Part shown: positions 35,001 through 43,648 of the stretch, piece by piece
Layout of the letters: every line of letters starts with the position of its first letter
Numbering within the stretch: position 1 is the stretch's first letter
From: Richelia sp. CSU_2_1
GTDB lineage: Bacteria; Cyanobacteriota; Cyanobacteriia; Cyanobacteriales; Microcoleaceae
Direction of reading: 5' to 3'
Length of the DNA stretch: 64,000 bases
NCBI GenBank assembly: GCA_012034575.1
Contig: JAAUPF010000002.1
Span: 1-64,000, forward strand
Position numbers and translations under genes: made by a program
The notes under the pieces: model-generated
What the model was told of the DNA's origin: nothing
Databases searched by the model: none
The model's input: the letters and a program-made list of their open reading frames with translations, nothing else

Positions 35001-37566
35001 CGAAGCATCTCTCTGCTACGCCGGCTACGGAATGTTCTTAAATGCCGTTTCGGGAGATTACCAAACCGCCTATCAATTCGGCTTGCTGTCGCTGAATTTG
35101 AGCGAAAAATCGGGCAATATCGGCTTGAAATGCCGGGCTTGTTCCTCCCTAGTCAGTATGTTTTATTACTGGTTCAACCACATCAAAGATTCCCACACGA
35201 TCAGCAACGAAGGATATCAAGCAGCATTAGAATCGGGAGACTTAGAATACGCAGGTTACATCCTGTCCAACCGCGTCGCCAATTCATTTTTTCAAGGTAA
35301 AGAAATAGCGCAGGTGCTTGCCGATACCAGCAGGTATTTGCAGTTCAGCCAAAAAACCAAAAATCAGCTCGTCACCGATACATTATTAGGTGTAGAATTA
35401 ATTCTCTGCAACTTGAGCAAACTCACTGCTGAAAAGTTGATATTTGCCAGCGAAGAAGTCACCGAAGCTGAATATGTAGAAAATTGTCAAGCCCATCAAA
35501 ATCTGTACTCGCTGTGCCTTTACCAGATCCGTAAATGCCAAGTAATGTATTGGTACGGCAACTTTAAAGAAGCACTGCAACTAGCTTTGGAAGTCGAAAA
35601 GCAGCTATCTTTTATTACTGCCGCCATCCCGGCTACCGAATGGAATTTCTTCTTTTCTTTAGTCTTGGCAGCAGTCTATCCCACTGCTTCGCGCAGCAAG
35701 CAAAATGAGTATTTGCAGAAGTTAAATGCCAATCAGCAACAGATGAAAATTTGGGCAGATAACTGTCCTGAAAACTTCCTGCACAAGTACGTTTTAGTAC
35801 AAGCAGAAATAGCTAGAATTTCCAAAAAAGACTCAGAAGCTGTCGATTTATACGACTTTTCCATTACTTTAGCTCAAGAAAATGAGTTCATTCAAAATGA
35901 AGCCCTGGCCAACGAACTAGCAGCTAAATTCTGGTTGAGTAAAGGCAAATACAGTTATGCCAAAATCCACTTGCGTGAAGCTCATTCTTGCTATTTGCGG
36001 TGGGGTGCAATCCGCAAAGTTGAAGATTTGGAAGAGAAGTACCCGCAGTTGCGAGAAATGACGCCACTCAACAGTTTTAACAACGATCGAACTACCACAA
36101 CGATTCACACTTCCACCGGCAGTGATGCTAGAGTTTTGGATTTAGCAACTGTAATGAAAGCATCTCTAGCAATATCTAGCGAAATTGTCCTCGATAAATT
36201 GCTGGCTTCTTTGATGAGAATATCCTTGGAAAATGCGGGAGCGCAATTGGGATTTTTGATTTTAATTAGAGATGGCAAACTGTTAATTTCAGCTCGAGCG
36301 TCAGTAGTTGCGGAAGATGTCGCGGTGCTGGAATTTACGCCTGTTGAAGAATGCGAGGATTTGCCAGTGACGGCGATTAATTATGTAGAAAGAACTCGAT
36401 CGGACCTGGTGTTGAGCAATGCGGCGGCTGAGGGGCGATTTACGAGCGATCCTTACGTCGTCAAACACCAACTGAAATCGCTGTTGTGCACGCCCATTGT
36501 CAATCAAGGCAAATTAATCGGCATTCTTTACTTAGAAAACAACTTGACAGTCGGCGCATTTACACCGCACAGACTGGAAGTTTTAAGGCTGCTTTCCTCC
36601 CAAGTTGCAATTTCATTGGAAAATGCTTTACTATACAATTCGGTAGAACAAAAAGTGAGAGAACGCACGCAGGAGTTAAATGAAAAAAACGAGCGCGTAG
36701 AACAAACATTGCGGGAATTGAGACTAACTCAAGCTCAATTAATTCAAACCGAAAAAATGTCGAGTTTGGGGCAAATGGTAGCGGGAGTCGCGCACGAAAT
36801 TAACAATCCAGTGAGTTTTATTTACGGCAATTTGACGCCCGCCAGCGAATACGTGCAAGATTTGCTGAAACTGATCTCACTCTATCAAAAACACTATCCC
36901 GAACCCGCCGAAGAAGTTGCGGAGGAAATCGAAATAATCGAACTGGATTTTTTGATTGGAGACTTGCAAAAATTGCTGGATTCGATGAAAGTGGGAGCCG
37001 AAAGAATCCGCGATATCGTGCTCAGTTTGCGGAATTTCTCGCGCCTTGACGAAGCAGAAATGAAGTCGGTTGATATCCATCAAGGCATCGACAGTACGGT
37101 GATGCTGTTGCAGCCGCGGTTGCGGAAAGAGGGCGGGCGTTTGGGAATTGAGATGATTAAAAAGTACGGCAAACTGCCGCTAATTACCTGTTATGCGTCG
37201 CAGTTGAATCAGGTATTTATGAATATTTTGACAAATGCGATCGATGCTTTAGAGTTGGCGAGGGATTGCCCGCAAAAGCCTCAAAATAATCCCAGTATTA
37301 CGATTTCTACGGAGGTGACAGATCGCAATTCTGCTATAGTTAGAATTGCTGACAGCGGCCCTGGCATGAGTAGCGAGGTGTTGAATAAAATATTCGATCC
37401 GTTTTTTACAACTAAACCTGTGGGTTCGGGAACTGGTTTGGGACTGTCTATTTCGCACTCGATTGTTGTCAGTTCCCACGGCGGAAAATTGAGCTGCGTT
37501 TCTGCACCTTTTGAGGGAACTGAGTTTATTATTGAAATTCCGATCGCTCCGCAGCAAGTTTTGTAG
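32059..37566 (+). CDS. giant Ser/Thr kinase-AAA ATPase-GAF-histidine kinase (HstK-like)
   Basis: This 1835-residue sensor has an N-terminal Ser/Thr kinase (about 10-275) with VIIKIIKEDY (ATP Lys), HKDINPANIVFN (catalytic loop) and YMSPEQTGRMN. The usual DFG is DFS (KLIDFSIST). An AAA/STAND ATPase follows, with a P-loop GYSGIGKSAMV near 364 and Walker B VIFLDDLQWAD near 495, then a long helical TPR-like region (700-1330). A GAF domain covers about 1375-1530. HisKA carries the phospho-His in VAGVAHEINNPVSF (about 1578). HATPase_c has DSGPGM and GTGLGLS. No receiver domain or membrane segment is present. Anabaena HstK proteins with this plan act in signalling; the input here is unknown. Confidence 0.93.
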   Translation: MMAIPGVAVLALIYESSTSLVYRGRNEQDNQPVIIKIIKEDYPTPEELNRYRREYEITANLSLDGVVKVYKLQPVRNSLAMILEDFGGESLRIFMNSQKFTILGFLTTAIKVAETLGEIHAKNVIHKDINPANIVFNPATGTVKLIDFSISTDLESENIPNKNPNFLEGTLAYMSPEQTGRMNRVIDYRTDFYSLGVTFYEVLAGQLPFSTTDPMELVHCHIAKQPVPLNEIAPEIPQAVSDIVMKLLAKAAEDRYQSAWGLKADLESCLFQLQTSGFISEFALGSQDISDKFQIPQKLYGRQREVETLLAAFERVAATNSRSYRVEQSQISVVKKELGTTEEVTHAVRTRGEHKSRSEMMLIAGYSGIGKSAMVKILDKPITRRRGYFIWGKFDQYKRTIPYSAVVSAFSELVRQLLTESEAQLAVWREKLRNSFGQNGQIIIDVIPEVELIVGPQSPVAELGPTESLNRFNLVFQNFIRVFCQPEHPLVIFLDDLQWADSATLKLIELMMTDEATQYLFLIGAYRDNEVSPTHPLMMTVETLRNHEAIINEIALLPLGVEHITHLIAETLHNDRQSVKPLAELVVSKTDGNPFFVNQFLHTLYQENLLVFHPPQAGSKGGWHWDMSQIEQCAITDNVVDLMVQKLRKLPSPTQQVLRLVACLGNEFDLNTLSLINEKEASETFSQLLPAIKSGLILPTSELESKSLDYVLFPLLILNYKFLHDRVQQAAYALIDDSQKKAVHLKIGRQILENTPAEYRADRIFELVDHLNVARTLIADDRELIELATLNLDAARRAKDATAYVAALQYLTAGMDGLKADIWDSHYDLAFALHIERASVEYLNGYFENSEEFINITLEKARSPLEKVEIYNLLIVQYTLRAKYEEAVKCGIKALNLLGIELPLDGLQTVISEEFAAAKAFLADREIASLIDAHEMTVPDKKVAVKLITNLLTSAYLNNPDLWKVSVLKGVNLSLKYGLVPEASLCYAGYGMFLNAVSGDYQTAYQFGLLSLNLSEKSGNIGLKCRACSSLVSMFYYWFNHIKDSHTISNEGYQAALESGDLEYAGYILSNRVANSFFQGKEIAQVLADTSRYLQFSQKTKNQLVTDTLLGVELILCNLSKLTAEKLIFASEEVTEAEYVENCQAHQNLYSLCLYQIRKCQVMYWYGNFKEALQLALEVEKQLSFITAAIPATEWNFFFSLVLAAVYPTASRSKQNEYLQKLNANQQQMKIWADNCPENFLHKYVLVQAEIARISKKDSEAVDLYDFSITLAQENEFIQNEALANELAAKFWLSKGKYSYAKIHLREAHSCYLRWGAIRKVEDLEEKYPQLREMTPLNSFNNDRTTTTIHTSTGSDARVLDLATVMKASLAISSEIVLDKLLASLMRISLENAGAQLGFLILIRDGKLLISARASVVAEDVAVLEFTPVEECEDLPVTAINYVERTRSDLVLSNAAAEGRFTSDPYVVKHQLKSLLCTPIVNQGKLIGILYLENNLTVGAFTPHRLEVLRLLSSQVAISLENALLYNSVEQKVRERTQELNEKNERVEQTLRELRLTQAQLIQTEKMSSLGQMVAGVAHEINNPVSFIYGNLTPASEYVQDLLKLISLYQKHYPEPAEEVAEEIEIIELDFLIGDLQKLLDSMKVGAERIRDIVLSLRNFSRLDEAEMKSVDIHQGIDSTVMLLQPRLRKEGGRLGIEMIKKYGKLPLITCYASQLNQVFMNILTNAIDALELARDCPQKPQNNPSITISTEVTDRNSAIVRIADSGPGMSSEVLNKIFDPFFTTKPVGSGTGLGLSISHSIVVSSHGGKLSCVSAPFEGTEFIIEIPIAPQQVL

Positions 37567-37769
37567 AATTCGCTCTCGGTTGGGGAAAGTGGGTTGATAC
37601 GGAAGATTCAACATCGGGAGAAGACACCCCCGCGATGCCACGGGATATCGTTTGAGATCGCAGATGTTAATTCAGATGTTAATTTTTTCAACTTTCTGTT
37701 AAGAAATATCCTTATCTCTCCCCCTCTCCCCCTCTCCCCCTAGATTTTTTTAGGAGGGATGTAGGGAGA
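37567..37769. other. intergenic region between convergent genes
   Basis: It includes a CCCCCTCTC run (37717-37740). No clear terminator hairpin or gene was found. Confidence 0.4.
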
Positions 37770-39419
37770 TCAAATATCTAAACCGGTTACTTTTAATTCG
37801 AGAGGATGTTCGACCACAAATTGATAATATAACTCTTGTTTCGCTTGCGGTGGCAGAGAGATTTCCCATTCTAGCAGCCCCATTTCACCGACCGCAATTT
37901 TGGGATTTGCTAGAGTTAACCGCACTTTGATTTGCTCGTGGCGGCTGACTGGGAGTTGCTCTTTTAGTGTCAGGTTTGCTTGTACTTGCTTCAAGTTTGT
38001 TACCATCAAACGGTAAGCGTAACTCGTGCGGCGCTGGTTGCCGATCAGTTTTTTATCTACTTGTCTCTCTACTAATTCTCGCTCTATTTTCAATCCTTCA
38101 TCTATGCCTAAATTCAGTTTGAATTCTTGCCCTGGTGAAATATTTTCTAACGGCACTGTTCCGACAAATGCGTTGTCACGAAAAATATTTGCTGTCCCCG
38201 GTAGCAGGGTTGCACCTGTCATGGGATTGGTAACAATTGCTTGCAAATAGGCGAAACTGACTAAACGCGGAATGGCAATGTATTCGGGTTTAGATGGATA
38301 ATTGTCGCTGAAAATAGTGACTTTGTGCGGGTTGCCGTCGCTGGGAATATTGCTATTTCCGCCTACTTGAAATGAGACTGTACCGCCTTCTCTGGATACT
38401 TTGGCGGTGGCTGTTTCAGCTTCTATGGGTGCGGGTGCAGCAGGAGAATCGGCAACAGCCAGGGCAAATAGTTCTTCGTTTTCATCGGATTCTGAATCGT
38501 CTGATGACGCGCTGCGCATTGCCATTCGCGGCCTGTAAAATTCTGCTGCAGGAGCCGATTTTTTACGCAGAATATCGACATACCAGGGTTCTAATTTGGG
38601 CGGTAGCGTTCCCATTCCGGGTTTGGCTGTGGATAATATTAGCGCTACTCCCGTCCAATCTTCGCCGGTATTTTGAGTAACTTCGGCCAGGTAATAGAGA
38701 TTAATTCGATCGTTGCTAGTGTTGACTCGCAAGTCGTAAAGGGGAGTCCAGCTAGCTCGCATTACTACATAGGAAACTTCGAGGTCAAAAGTACCGCTGC
38801 CACTTGGTTCTACGGCGACAATAATGTTAAAGGTTTGGTGGTAATTAGGTGTTTGTATTTGCTGCAATTGGTTGCGCAAAGCTTTGATTTGTTTGTCTAA
38901 TTCATTTCGCTGTCTTTCGTGTTGGGCGATCGCACTTATATATTTTTTGTAATTGCCGCCTAAAAATGTCAGCAATTCTCCGGTTTCGTTCAAACCGATT
39001 TGCTGTTTTGCGATGTTGCTGGCAAAGGCAGAAACGCTTTTTTCGCTCAAGTCTTCGACAAATTTTAGCTGAATTCTTCGAGAAGCAATTTGGTCTTCGA
39101 TCGCCCGTTTTTGGGTTTCTAATTCTTGGATTTGTTGGGTTAATTCGGCAGCACGATCGCCCGCAGGTTCGGTGCTGTAAATTATCTCGCTGCGTACTCC
39201 CAAAATCCGCACTGCAACTGTACCGGAACCGGTTGCTCTGACTGATTCGGTATCGATGGTAGTGGGGAGAGATGCGATTGTTAATTCTTGCTCGTTTCCC
39301 GTTAGCGATACCGTACCGCGCCGCGTAACTCGCGATCGATCGGTGTAAACTGTAACTTCTGAAATGCGCGATTCTATTGTTTGGATATGATTGCGATCGA
39401 GTAAATCCGAATCAGTCAT
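37770..39419 (-). CDS. MuiA-like protein (DUF4140/DUF4139)
   Basis: This 549-residue protein has an N-terminal DUF4140 part (about 17-115; ISEVTVYTDRSRVTRRGTV), a coiled coil (about 85-185) and a C-terminal DUF4139 beta domain (about 205-545). The latter contains VSYVVMRASWTPLYDLRV, EVTQNTGEDWTGVALILSTA and LLEWEISLPPQAKQELYYQF. The family is named for an E. coli-related mucoidy inhibitor, but its biochemical activity is not established. No signal peptide is seen. It is followed by the methylenetetrahydrofolate reductase gene upstream on the same strand, with a 98-base spacer. They may share a transcript by chance. Confidence 0.87.
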   Translation of the reverse strand: MTDSDLLDRNHIQTIESRISEVTVYTDRSRVTRRGTVSLTGNEQELTIASLPTTIDTESVRATGSGTVAVRILGVRSEIIYSTEPAGDRAAELTQQIQELETQKRAIEDQIASRRIQLKFVEDLSEKSVSAFASNIAKQQIGLNETGELLTFLGGNYKKYISAIAQHERQRNELDKQIKALRNQLQQIQTPNYHQTFNIIVAVEPSGSGTFDLEVSYVVMRASWTPLYDLRVNTSNDRINLYYLAEVTQNTGEDWTGVALILSTAKPGMGTLPPKLEPWYVDILRKKSAPAAEFYRPRMAMRSASSDDSESDENEELFALAVADSPAAPAPIEAETATAKVSREGGTVSFQVGGNSNIPSDGNPHKVTIFSDNYPSKPEYIAIPRLVSFAYLQAIVTNPMTGATLLPGTANIFRDNAFVGTVPLENISPGQEFKLNLGIDEGLKIERELVERQVDKKLIGNQRRTSYAYRLMVTNLKQVQANLTLKEQLPVSRHEQIKVRLTLANPKIAVGEMGLLEWEISLPPQAKQELYYQFVVEHPLELKVTGLDI

Positions 39420-39517
39420 TTTTACTAATGCCTTTACGAAACTCTTTTAATGCTGTCAATGGCGATGCAAATAAAATGCAGCGCTTTAACAAAGACAAGT
39501 CTAACTCTAATTCAATT

Positions 39518-40408
39518 TTAGCCGATCGGCTCGATTCCTGCCAAATCCAATATTTGAGGAATTAAATCTTCGCGCTTGACTGCCATCATGTGAACTCCCT
39601 GGCAGATTTGTCGCGCTAGCTTGACTTGTTCTGCTGCAATTTTTACGCCTTCTTGCAAGGGATGTTCTGCTTTTGCCAAACGGTCGATCGTCTCTTGGGG
39701 AATGTGAACTCCGGGGACGTTCTTTTTAATAAATTCCGCATTCTTAGCTGATTTTAACAGAAATATTCCTGCTAAAATAGGTTTGTTGCAACCAGCAGCA
39801 ATATTGTGCATGAATTTATCCAAAATTTCAAAATCTGTAACTAATTGACTTTGAAAAAATTGAGCTCCGGCTGCTAATTTTTTCTCAAATCGACTTTGCA
39901 AACTAGACCAACTGGGACACTGCGGATCGACAGCAGCCCCGACAAATAAATCGGTGATTCCGTCTGTTAAAGCTTTGTCGTTCCAATCGGTGCCGCCGTT
40001 CATTTTTTGAATGACTTGCAGCAGCCTAACTGATTCAAAATCGAATACACCTTTAGCTTTAGTATGGTCGCCTGCTTTAACCGGATCGCCGGTGAGTGCT
40101 AGTACGTTGCGAATGCCTAAAGCGTGAGCTCCCATGAGATCTGCTTGGAGGCCGATTTGATTGCGATCGCGGCAAGCAAATTGACAAATCGGTTCGATTC
40201 CATGCTGCAATAAAATTGCCGAAACTGCCAGCGGACACATTCGCAAAACTGCCCGACTCCCGTCGGTGATGTTAATCGCATGGACTCGGTTTTTAAGAAT
40301 TTCTGCCATCGCGATCGTGTGACTTATATCGCCGCCTTTTGGAGGGGTGACTTCGGCGGTAATGATAAATTCTCCGGGAGTGGTGCAAGCTGTGCGAAAA
40401 CGGTTCAT
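39518..40408 (-). CDS. metF: methylenetetrahydrofolate reductase family protein
   Basis: This 296-residue TIM-barrel flavoprotein matches 5,10-methylenetetrahydrofolate reductases, which make 5-methyl-THF for methionine synthesis. Conserved text includes FIITAEVTPPKGGDISHT (the catalytic Glu), INITDGSRAVLRMCP, ICQFACRDRNQIGLQADL and NVLALTGDPVKAGDH. A FGGFLL-like strand appears as ILAGIFLLKS. Start: ATG 40408 (MNRFRTACTTPGEF) matches the family start. The frame continues upstream to 40522 through a CTTCTTCC tract, giving a false repeat-coded leader. Some family members of this short form reduce other folates, so the assignment is to family. Confidence 0.87.
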   Translation of the reverse strand: MNRFRTACTTPGEFIITAEVTPPKGGDISHTIAMAEILKNRVHAINITDGSRAVLRMCPLAVSAILLQHGIEPICQFACRDRNQIGLQADLMGAHALGIRNVLALTGDPVKAGDHTKAKGVFDFESVRLLQVIQKMNGGTDWNDKALTDGITDLFVGAAVDPQCPSWSSLQSRFEKKLAAGAQFFQSQLVTDFEILDKFMHNIAAGCNKPILAGIFLLKSAKNAEFIKKNVPGVHIPQETIDRLAKAEHPLQEGVKIAAEQVKLARQICQGVHMMAVKREDLIPQILDLAGIEPIG

Positions 40409-40411
40409 ATA

Positions 40412-40620
40412 TTTGAAGGAAGAAGGAAGAAGGAAGAAGGAAGAAGGAAGAGGGAAGAAGGAAGAAGGAAGAAGGAAGAGGGAAGAAGGAAGAGGAAAGA
40501 GAGAAGAGGGAAGAAAGACCAAAGGTGATTAGTTGGTGTTTAAGTATTTGATAACTACAAATTACCAATTGACAATTACCAATTACCAATTACCAATTCC
40601 CAATTCCCAATTCCCGCTGA
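40412..40620. repeat. GAAGGAAGAAG tract and CAATTACCAATT units
   Basis: A polypurine tract (40416-40508) precedes metF. It is followed by AATTACCAATT and CAATTCC units (40558-40616) up to the trpS stop codon. Confidence 0.9.
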
Positions 40621-41630
40621 CTAAACAGGAAGAGAATAACCGAAAGCTGTTTTAACTTTAGTTAGAGTTTGGTTGGCGATCGATTCTGCTTGTTCTTTTC
40701 CCTGACGCAGGACAGATTCTAAATAAGCCCGATCGTCCATAATTTCCTTGTATTTATCTTGAATGGGTTTGAGGGCATTAATCGTCGTTTCTGTCAGCAG
40801 CGGTTTGAATTGTCCCCAACCCATATCTTGACACTCGGCGGCAACTTCTGCTTTCGATTTACCCGACAGTAAAAGATACAATGTCAGCAAGTTTCTCGCT
40901 TCGGGGCGATCGGGATCGTCAAAAGTTAAACCGCGGGCGGCATCTGTTTTGCAACGCTTGATTTTTTTGGCGATCGTATCTGGCGAATCTAACAGATTAA
41001 TTCGACTCTGTTCTGAAGGGTCGGATTTCGACATTTTCCGAGTACCGTCAGTCAAACTCATTACCCTCGCGCCGTCAGTCCGAATTAGCGGTTCTGGAAG
41101 TTTCAAAACAGGCTTTTCGGGCGTGCCGAATTGGTGGTTCAATCTGATAACTAAATCGCGGGTAAGTTCTAAATGCTGTTTTTGGTCTTCTCCAACCGGC
41201 ACTTTATCAGCATCGTAAAGCAAAATATCCGCCGCCATCAATACGGGATAATTCAACAAACCGGCGTTGACATTTTCTCCTTGTTTAACTGCTTTTTCTT
41301 TAAACTGAATCATATCTTCGAGCCAGTTAATCGGGGTAATGCAGTTCAGCAACCACGCCAGTTCTGTATGGGCGGGAACGTGAGATTGGATAAAATGGTA
41401 GAATATTCTAAATCGATCCCGCAAGCTAAATAAAGAGCGGCGATCGTGTAACTGTCAGAAGCTAGGGTAGCGGGATTGTGCGGTGCGGTAATCGCGTGCA
41501 AATCGACTACGCAAAAGTAATTTTCGTACTGACTTTGGATTTCTACCCAGTTGCGAATCGCACCGAGATAATTACCTAGGTGAAGGTTGCCTGTTGGCTG
41601 AACTCCTGATAGAACGCGCTGCTTGCTCAT
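40621..41630 (-). CDS. trpS: tryptophanyl-tRNA synthetase, frameshifted in this sequence
   Basis: TrpRS charges tRNA-Trp. The first frame gives QRVLSGVQPTGNLHLGNYLG (HIGH-type motif HLGN) and DLHAITAPHNP. It then runs off frame after GIDLEYSTI at the A4 run 41392-41395 (T4 on the coding strand). One more T restores FIQSHVPAHTELAWLLNCIT, and the second frame continues through KQHLELTRDL and MSKSDPS (KMSKS loop) to 40621. The corrected length is 336 residues, normal for the enzyme. As written, neither fragment could work, and this gene is essential unless there is a second copy. A homopolymer sequencing error is therefore likely. ATG 41630 follows an A/G-rich leader. Confidence 0.93.
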
Positions 41631-42005
41631 GAGGAAAGATGGAAATTTAACTCACATTCCTATATTGACACGTTATCTCGCTCTAAGAGCCTTTTTGTTA
41701 AAATTCACACAGTTCCGAACGCACTCCGAGCGAAGAAACAGGTTTTTTTTACGAAAATGCTCGATCTGAGGCTTTAATACTCATGAAAAACTCGCTTTCT
41801 CGGACTCCCTGCGCAAGTTCGATCGCCAAAACCTGGGGGAATATCACTCAGCAGTTGAAACCGCTGCGAGGCTGCAAAATCTCAGCTACTCTCACGTTGC
41901 GATTTTCACCTGAAGGTAGAACTCGAATAACTTTCCGAAGTACATCAGCCCTGCTGGCGACCTTCGCCTGCGATTTTTACCTTCGATTTATCAGGGTTCA
42001 TCGAG
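41631..42005. other. intergenic region, no gene supported
   Basis: A 75-codon frame at 41783-42010 lacks a recognisable product and a ribosome binding site and was not accepted. There is a short ACGCACTCCGAGCGAAGAAACAGG element near 41719 and a CCTGAAGG/CCTTCAGG-like text near 41910. Confidence 0.4.
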
Positions 42006-42085
42006 TATAATCTCCGGTAATGCTGCACCTCTTTTAGGATGGTTTGAGAGAATTTGCCAGAATTGGTAGAAAAGGGCGATCGAGC

Positions 42086-42112
42086 AAAAAAAAACCGACC
42101 AAAATTGGTCGG
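42086..42112 (-). terminator. intrinsic terminator, copy 1
   Basis: An 18-base perfect palindrome, CCGACCAAAATTGGTCGG (42095-42112), is followed on the minus strand by nine T. This is the second of two tandem terminators downstream of the small membrane protein gene. Confidence 0.85.
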
Positions 42113-42223
42113 AAGTTATTCATCAGGGTGCATCTACTAATCTAATCTCCGGTAACACAGCACCTCTTTCAGGATGGTTTGAAAAAATTTGCCAGAATTG
42201 GTAGAAAAGGGCGATCGGGTCAA

Positions 42224-42252
42224 TAAAAAACCCCCAGCCAAAATTGGTCGGG
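42224..42252 (-). terminator. intrinsic terminator, copy 2
   Basis: On the minus strand CCCGACCA pairs imperfectly with TGGCTGGGGG (42231-42252), then TTTTTTATT. It is the first met by transcripts from the small membrane protein gene at 42390. Confidence 0.7.
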
Positions 42253-42389
42253 AGTTATCGATCGGCGTGTATCTACTAATTAACTGTCCTGAGAGTTTGC
42301 TCGCAACCCGGACAGTTGGAGAACATTTTTTAAGGGACGATCGCTCGCTTTTAGTGCCGCTGGTTTCGATCGGCAGGCGGTTTGACTGG

Positions 42390-42668
42390 CTATTCTCTGT
42401 TTAAGTAGTATAAAAGTCCGATCGAGATTCCGAGCAAGATAGCCGTACCTATCATGATAACGGTCAATACTTTTAAACCCGATGAGTATGCCATCAGAAT
42501 CAAACCAAGATAAGGCACTCCTAAGACAGTTGCAATTGCTAGAGTCTTTAAGGAGGTCAAATTAATATCTATTTCAAGATGCTCGTAAGGTTGTCCTTGA
42601 AATTTGTAGTGGTCTTTAGATTTATTTAGGGGTTCTGGAGGGGGTACGAAAGGCTTTTGAGGCGGCAT
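42390..42668 (-). CDS. small two-helix membrane protein
   Basis: This 92-residue protein has a Pro-rich cytoplasmic N-terminus (PPQKPFVPPPEPLNKS) and two membrane helices (about 42-60 and 66-88). It ends in NRE. It resembles small cyanobacterial PAM68-like membrane proteins in layout, which help photosystem assembly, but this is a weak comparison by pattern only. ATG 42668 is preceded by CCTCC-complement text (GGAGG-like) in the leader. Tandem terminators lie downstream. Confidence 0.6.
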   Translation of the reverse strand: MPPQKPFVPPPEPLNKSKDHYKFQGQPYEHLEIDINLTSLKTLAIATVLGVPYLGLILMAYSSGLKVLTVIMIGTAILLGISIGLLYYLNRE

Positions 42669-42730
42669 ATAGTTCTTTGGAGGGTGGCTGACTAATATTT
42701 TTAGTTAAGTTGCTATCAAACCTGCGGATG

Positions 42731-42752
42731 TTGGGGCGATCGATCGCCCCAA
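42731..42752. repeat. 22-base perfect palindrome with overlapping HIP1-like cores
   Basis: TTGGGGCGATCGATCGCCCC followed by AA reads the same on both strands. It lies between cysC and the small membrane gene and could form a strong hairpin or bind a dimeric regulator. Confidence 0.7.
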
Positions 42753-42805
42753 CCAATAGATAATCTAACTTCAACTCAACAGGAACAAAATTGAGATATG
42801 AAAGT

Positions 42806-43357
42806 TTAAAGTTGAGCAGAAGTCAAAGCAGTGCTCGCCCAAAACACTTCTAATTTATCCATCACTTTAGCGACACTCTCCACTACTGTTTCCCTGTCCG
42901 TCTGACATTCTACTTGGGGATGGAGGGGGGGTTCGTAAGGATCGTCAATGCCCGTAAAACCTCGAATCTCGCCTGCACGAGCTCTCTTGTAAAGTCCCTT
43001 GACATCTCGCTGTTCGCAAACTTCGAGGGGAGCTTTCACGTAAACTTCAATAAAGTTGCCGATTTGATGCCGCACTTCCTCTCTGACATCCCGATAGGGG
43101 GAAATGACTGAAACTAAAACAATTACACCGTTTCGCGTCAAAAGATCGGCGACAAAGCCAATGCGGCGGATATTTTCATCGCGATCGGCCCTACTGTAAC
43201 CTAAATCTCTGGTGAGACTTTTGCGAACTGTATCGCCATCTAAAACTTCTACTTTGTGTCCCTGCCGGCGCAAAACTTTAGCCAATTCAGTGCTAACTGT
43301 AGTTTTGCCGGCACCGCTTAAACCCGTGAACCACACGGTAATGCCATCCTGTAGCAT
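42806..43357 (-). CDS. cysC: adenylylsulfate kinase
   Basis: This 183-residue enzyme phosphorylates APS to PAPS, the donor for sulfotransferases and for sulfate assimilation. The P-loop is WFTGLSGAGKTT (about residues 9-20). VLDGDTVRKSL, DRDENIRRIGFVADLL and SPYRDVREEVR are the substrate-binding blocks, and KGLYKRARAGEIRGFTG is the lid. ATG 43357 follows AGGA by six bases. Its length and lack of an ATP sulfurylase domain are normal. It lies 5 kb from a sulfotransferase gene, which would use its product, though it is also needed in general sulfur metabolism. Confidence 0.95.
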   Translation of the reverse strand: MLQDGITVWFTGLSGAGKTTVSTELAKVLRRQGHKVEVLDGDTVRKSLTRDLGYSRADRDENIRRIGFVADLLTRNGVIVLVSVISPYRDVREEVRHQIGNFIEVYVKAPLEVCEQRDVKGLYKRARAGEIRGFTGIDDPYEPPLHPQVECQTDRETVVESVAKVMDKLEVFWASTALTSAQL

Positions 43358-43648
43358 ATGGATTCCTTCCTAAAAATGTCATGTTTTCTGTGCCAGTTAG
43401 CAGTCGGTAAAATCCTGTATTTGCGGCTGGGGAACTGGCTAGAGGTTCTTGATAGTTATTCTTTCGGAGGTTTGCGGTCCGATCCGGGTTAAATTTGGCA
43501 AGGATGTGGTTTTGGAGTGGTTGTAGAGGAGGATAGAGGGGCGATCGTACTTCTTAATATAAAAATTAACAGCTTATTTCCGGTTCAACATTCCCGAGTT
43601 TGGTATTAAGTAGTGAGATTTGCAATTAATCCTTAAACAAAGATACCT
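43358..43648. other. divergent promoter region
   Basis: This 291-base gap between cysC and the glycosyltransferase gene has a GGGGCGATCGTAC site near 43538. No gene or repeat array was seen. Confidence 0.4.

Larger units (their letters stand above)
42006..42280. repeat. tandem 135-base duplication carrying terminators
   Basis: Copy 1 (about 42006-42140) and copy 2 (about 42141-42280) share TCTCCGGTAA, AGGATGGTTTGA, a GCCAGAATTGGTAGAAAAGG block and CATCTACTAA-type ends, at an offset of 135 bases. Each holds a hairpin with a T run on the minus strand. No conserved reading frame was found, so the unit is non-coding. Confidence 0.85.

Noticed and set aside
40409-40522. N-terminal extension of the methylenetetrahydrofolate reductase
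   Set aside because: Coded by the polypurine tract; ATG 40408 matches the family start.
41783-42010. 75-codon plus-strand frame after trpS
   Set aside because: No ribosome binding site or similarity; it runs into the 135-base repeat.
42189-42404. 71-codon frame over the second terminator copy
   Set aside because: The frame is not kept in the first copy, so the duplicated unit is non-coding.
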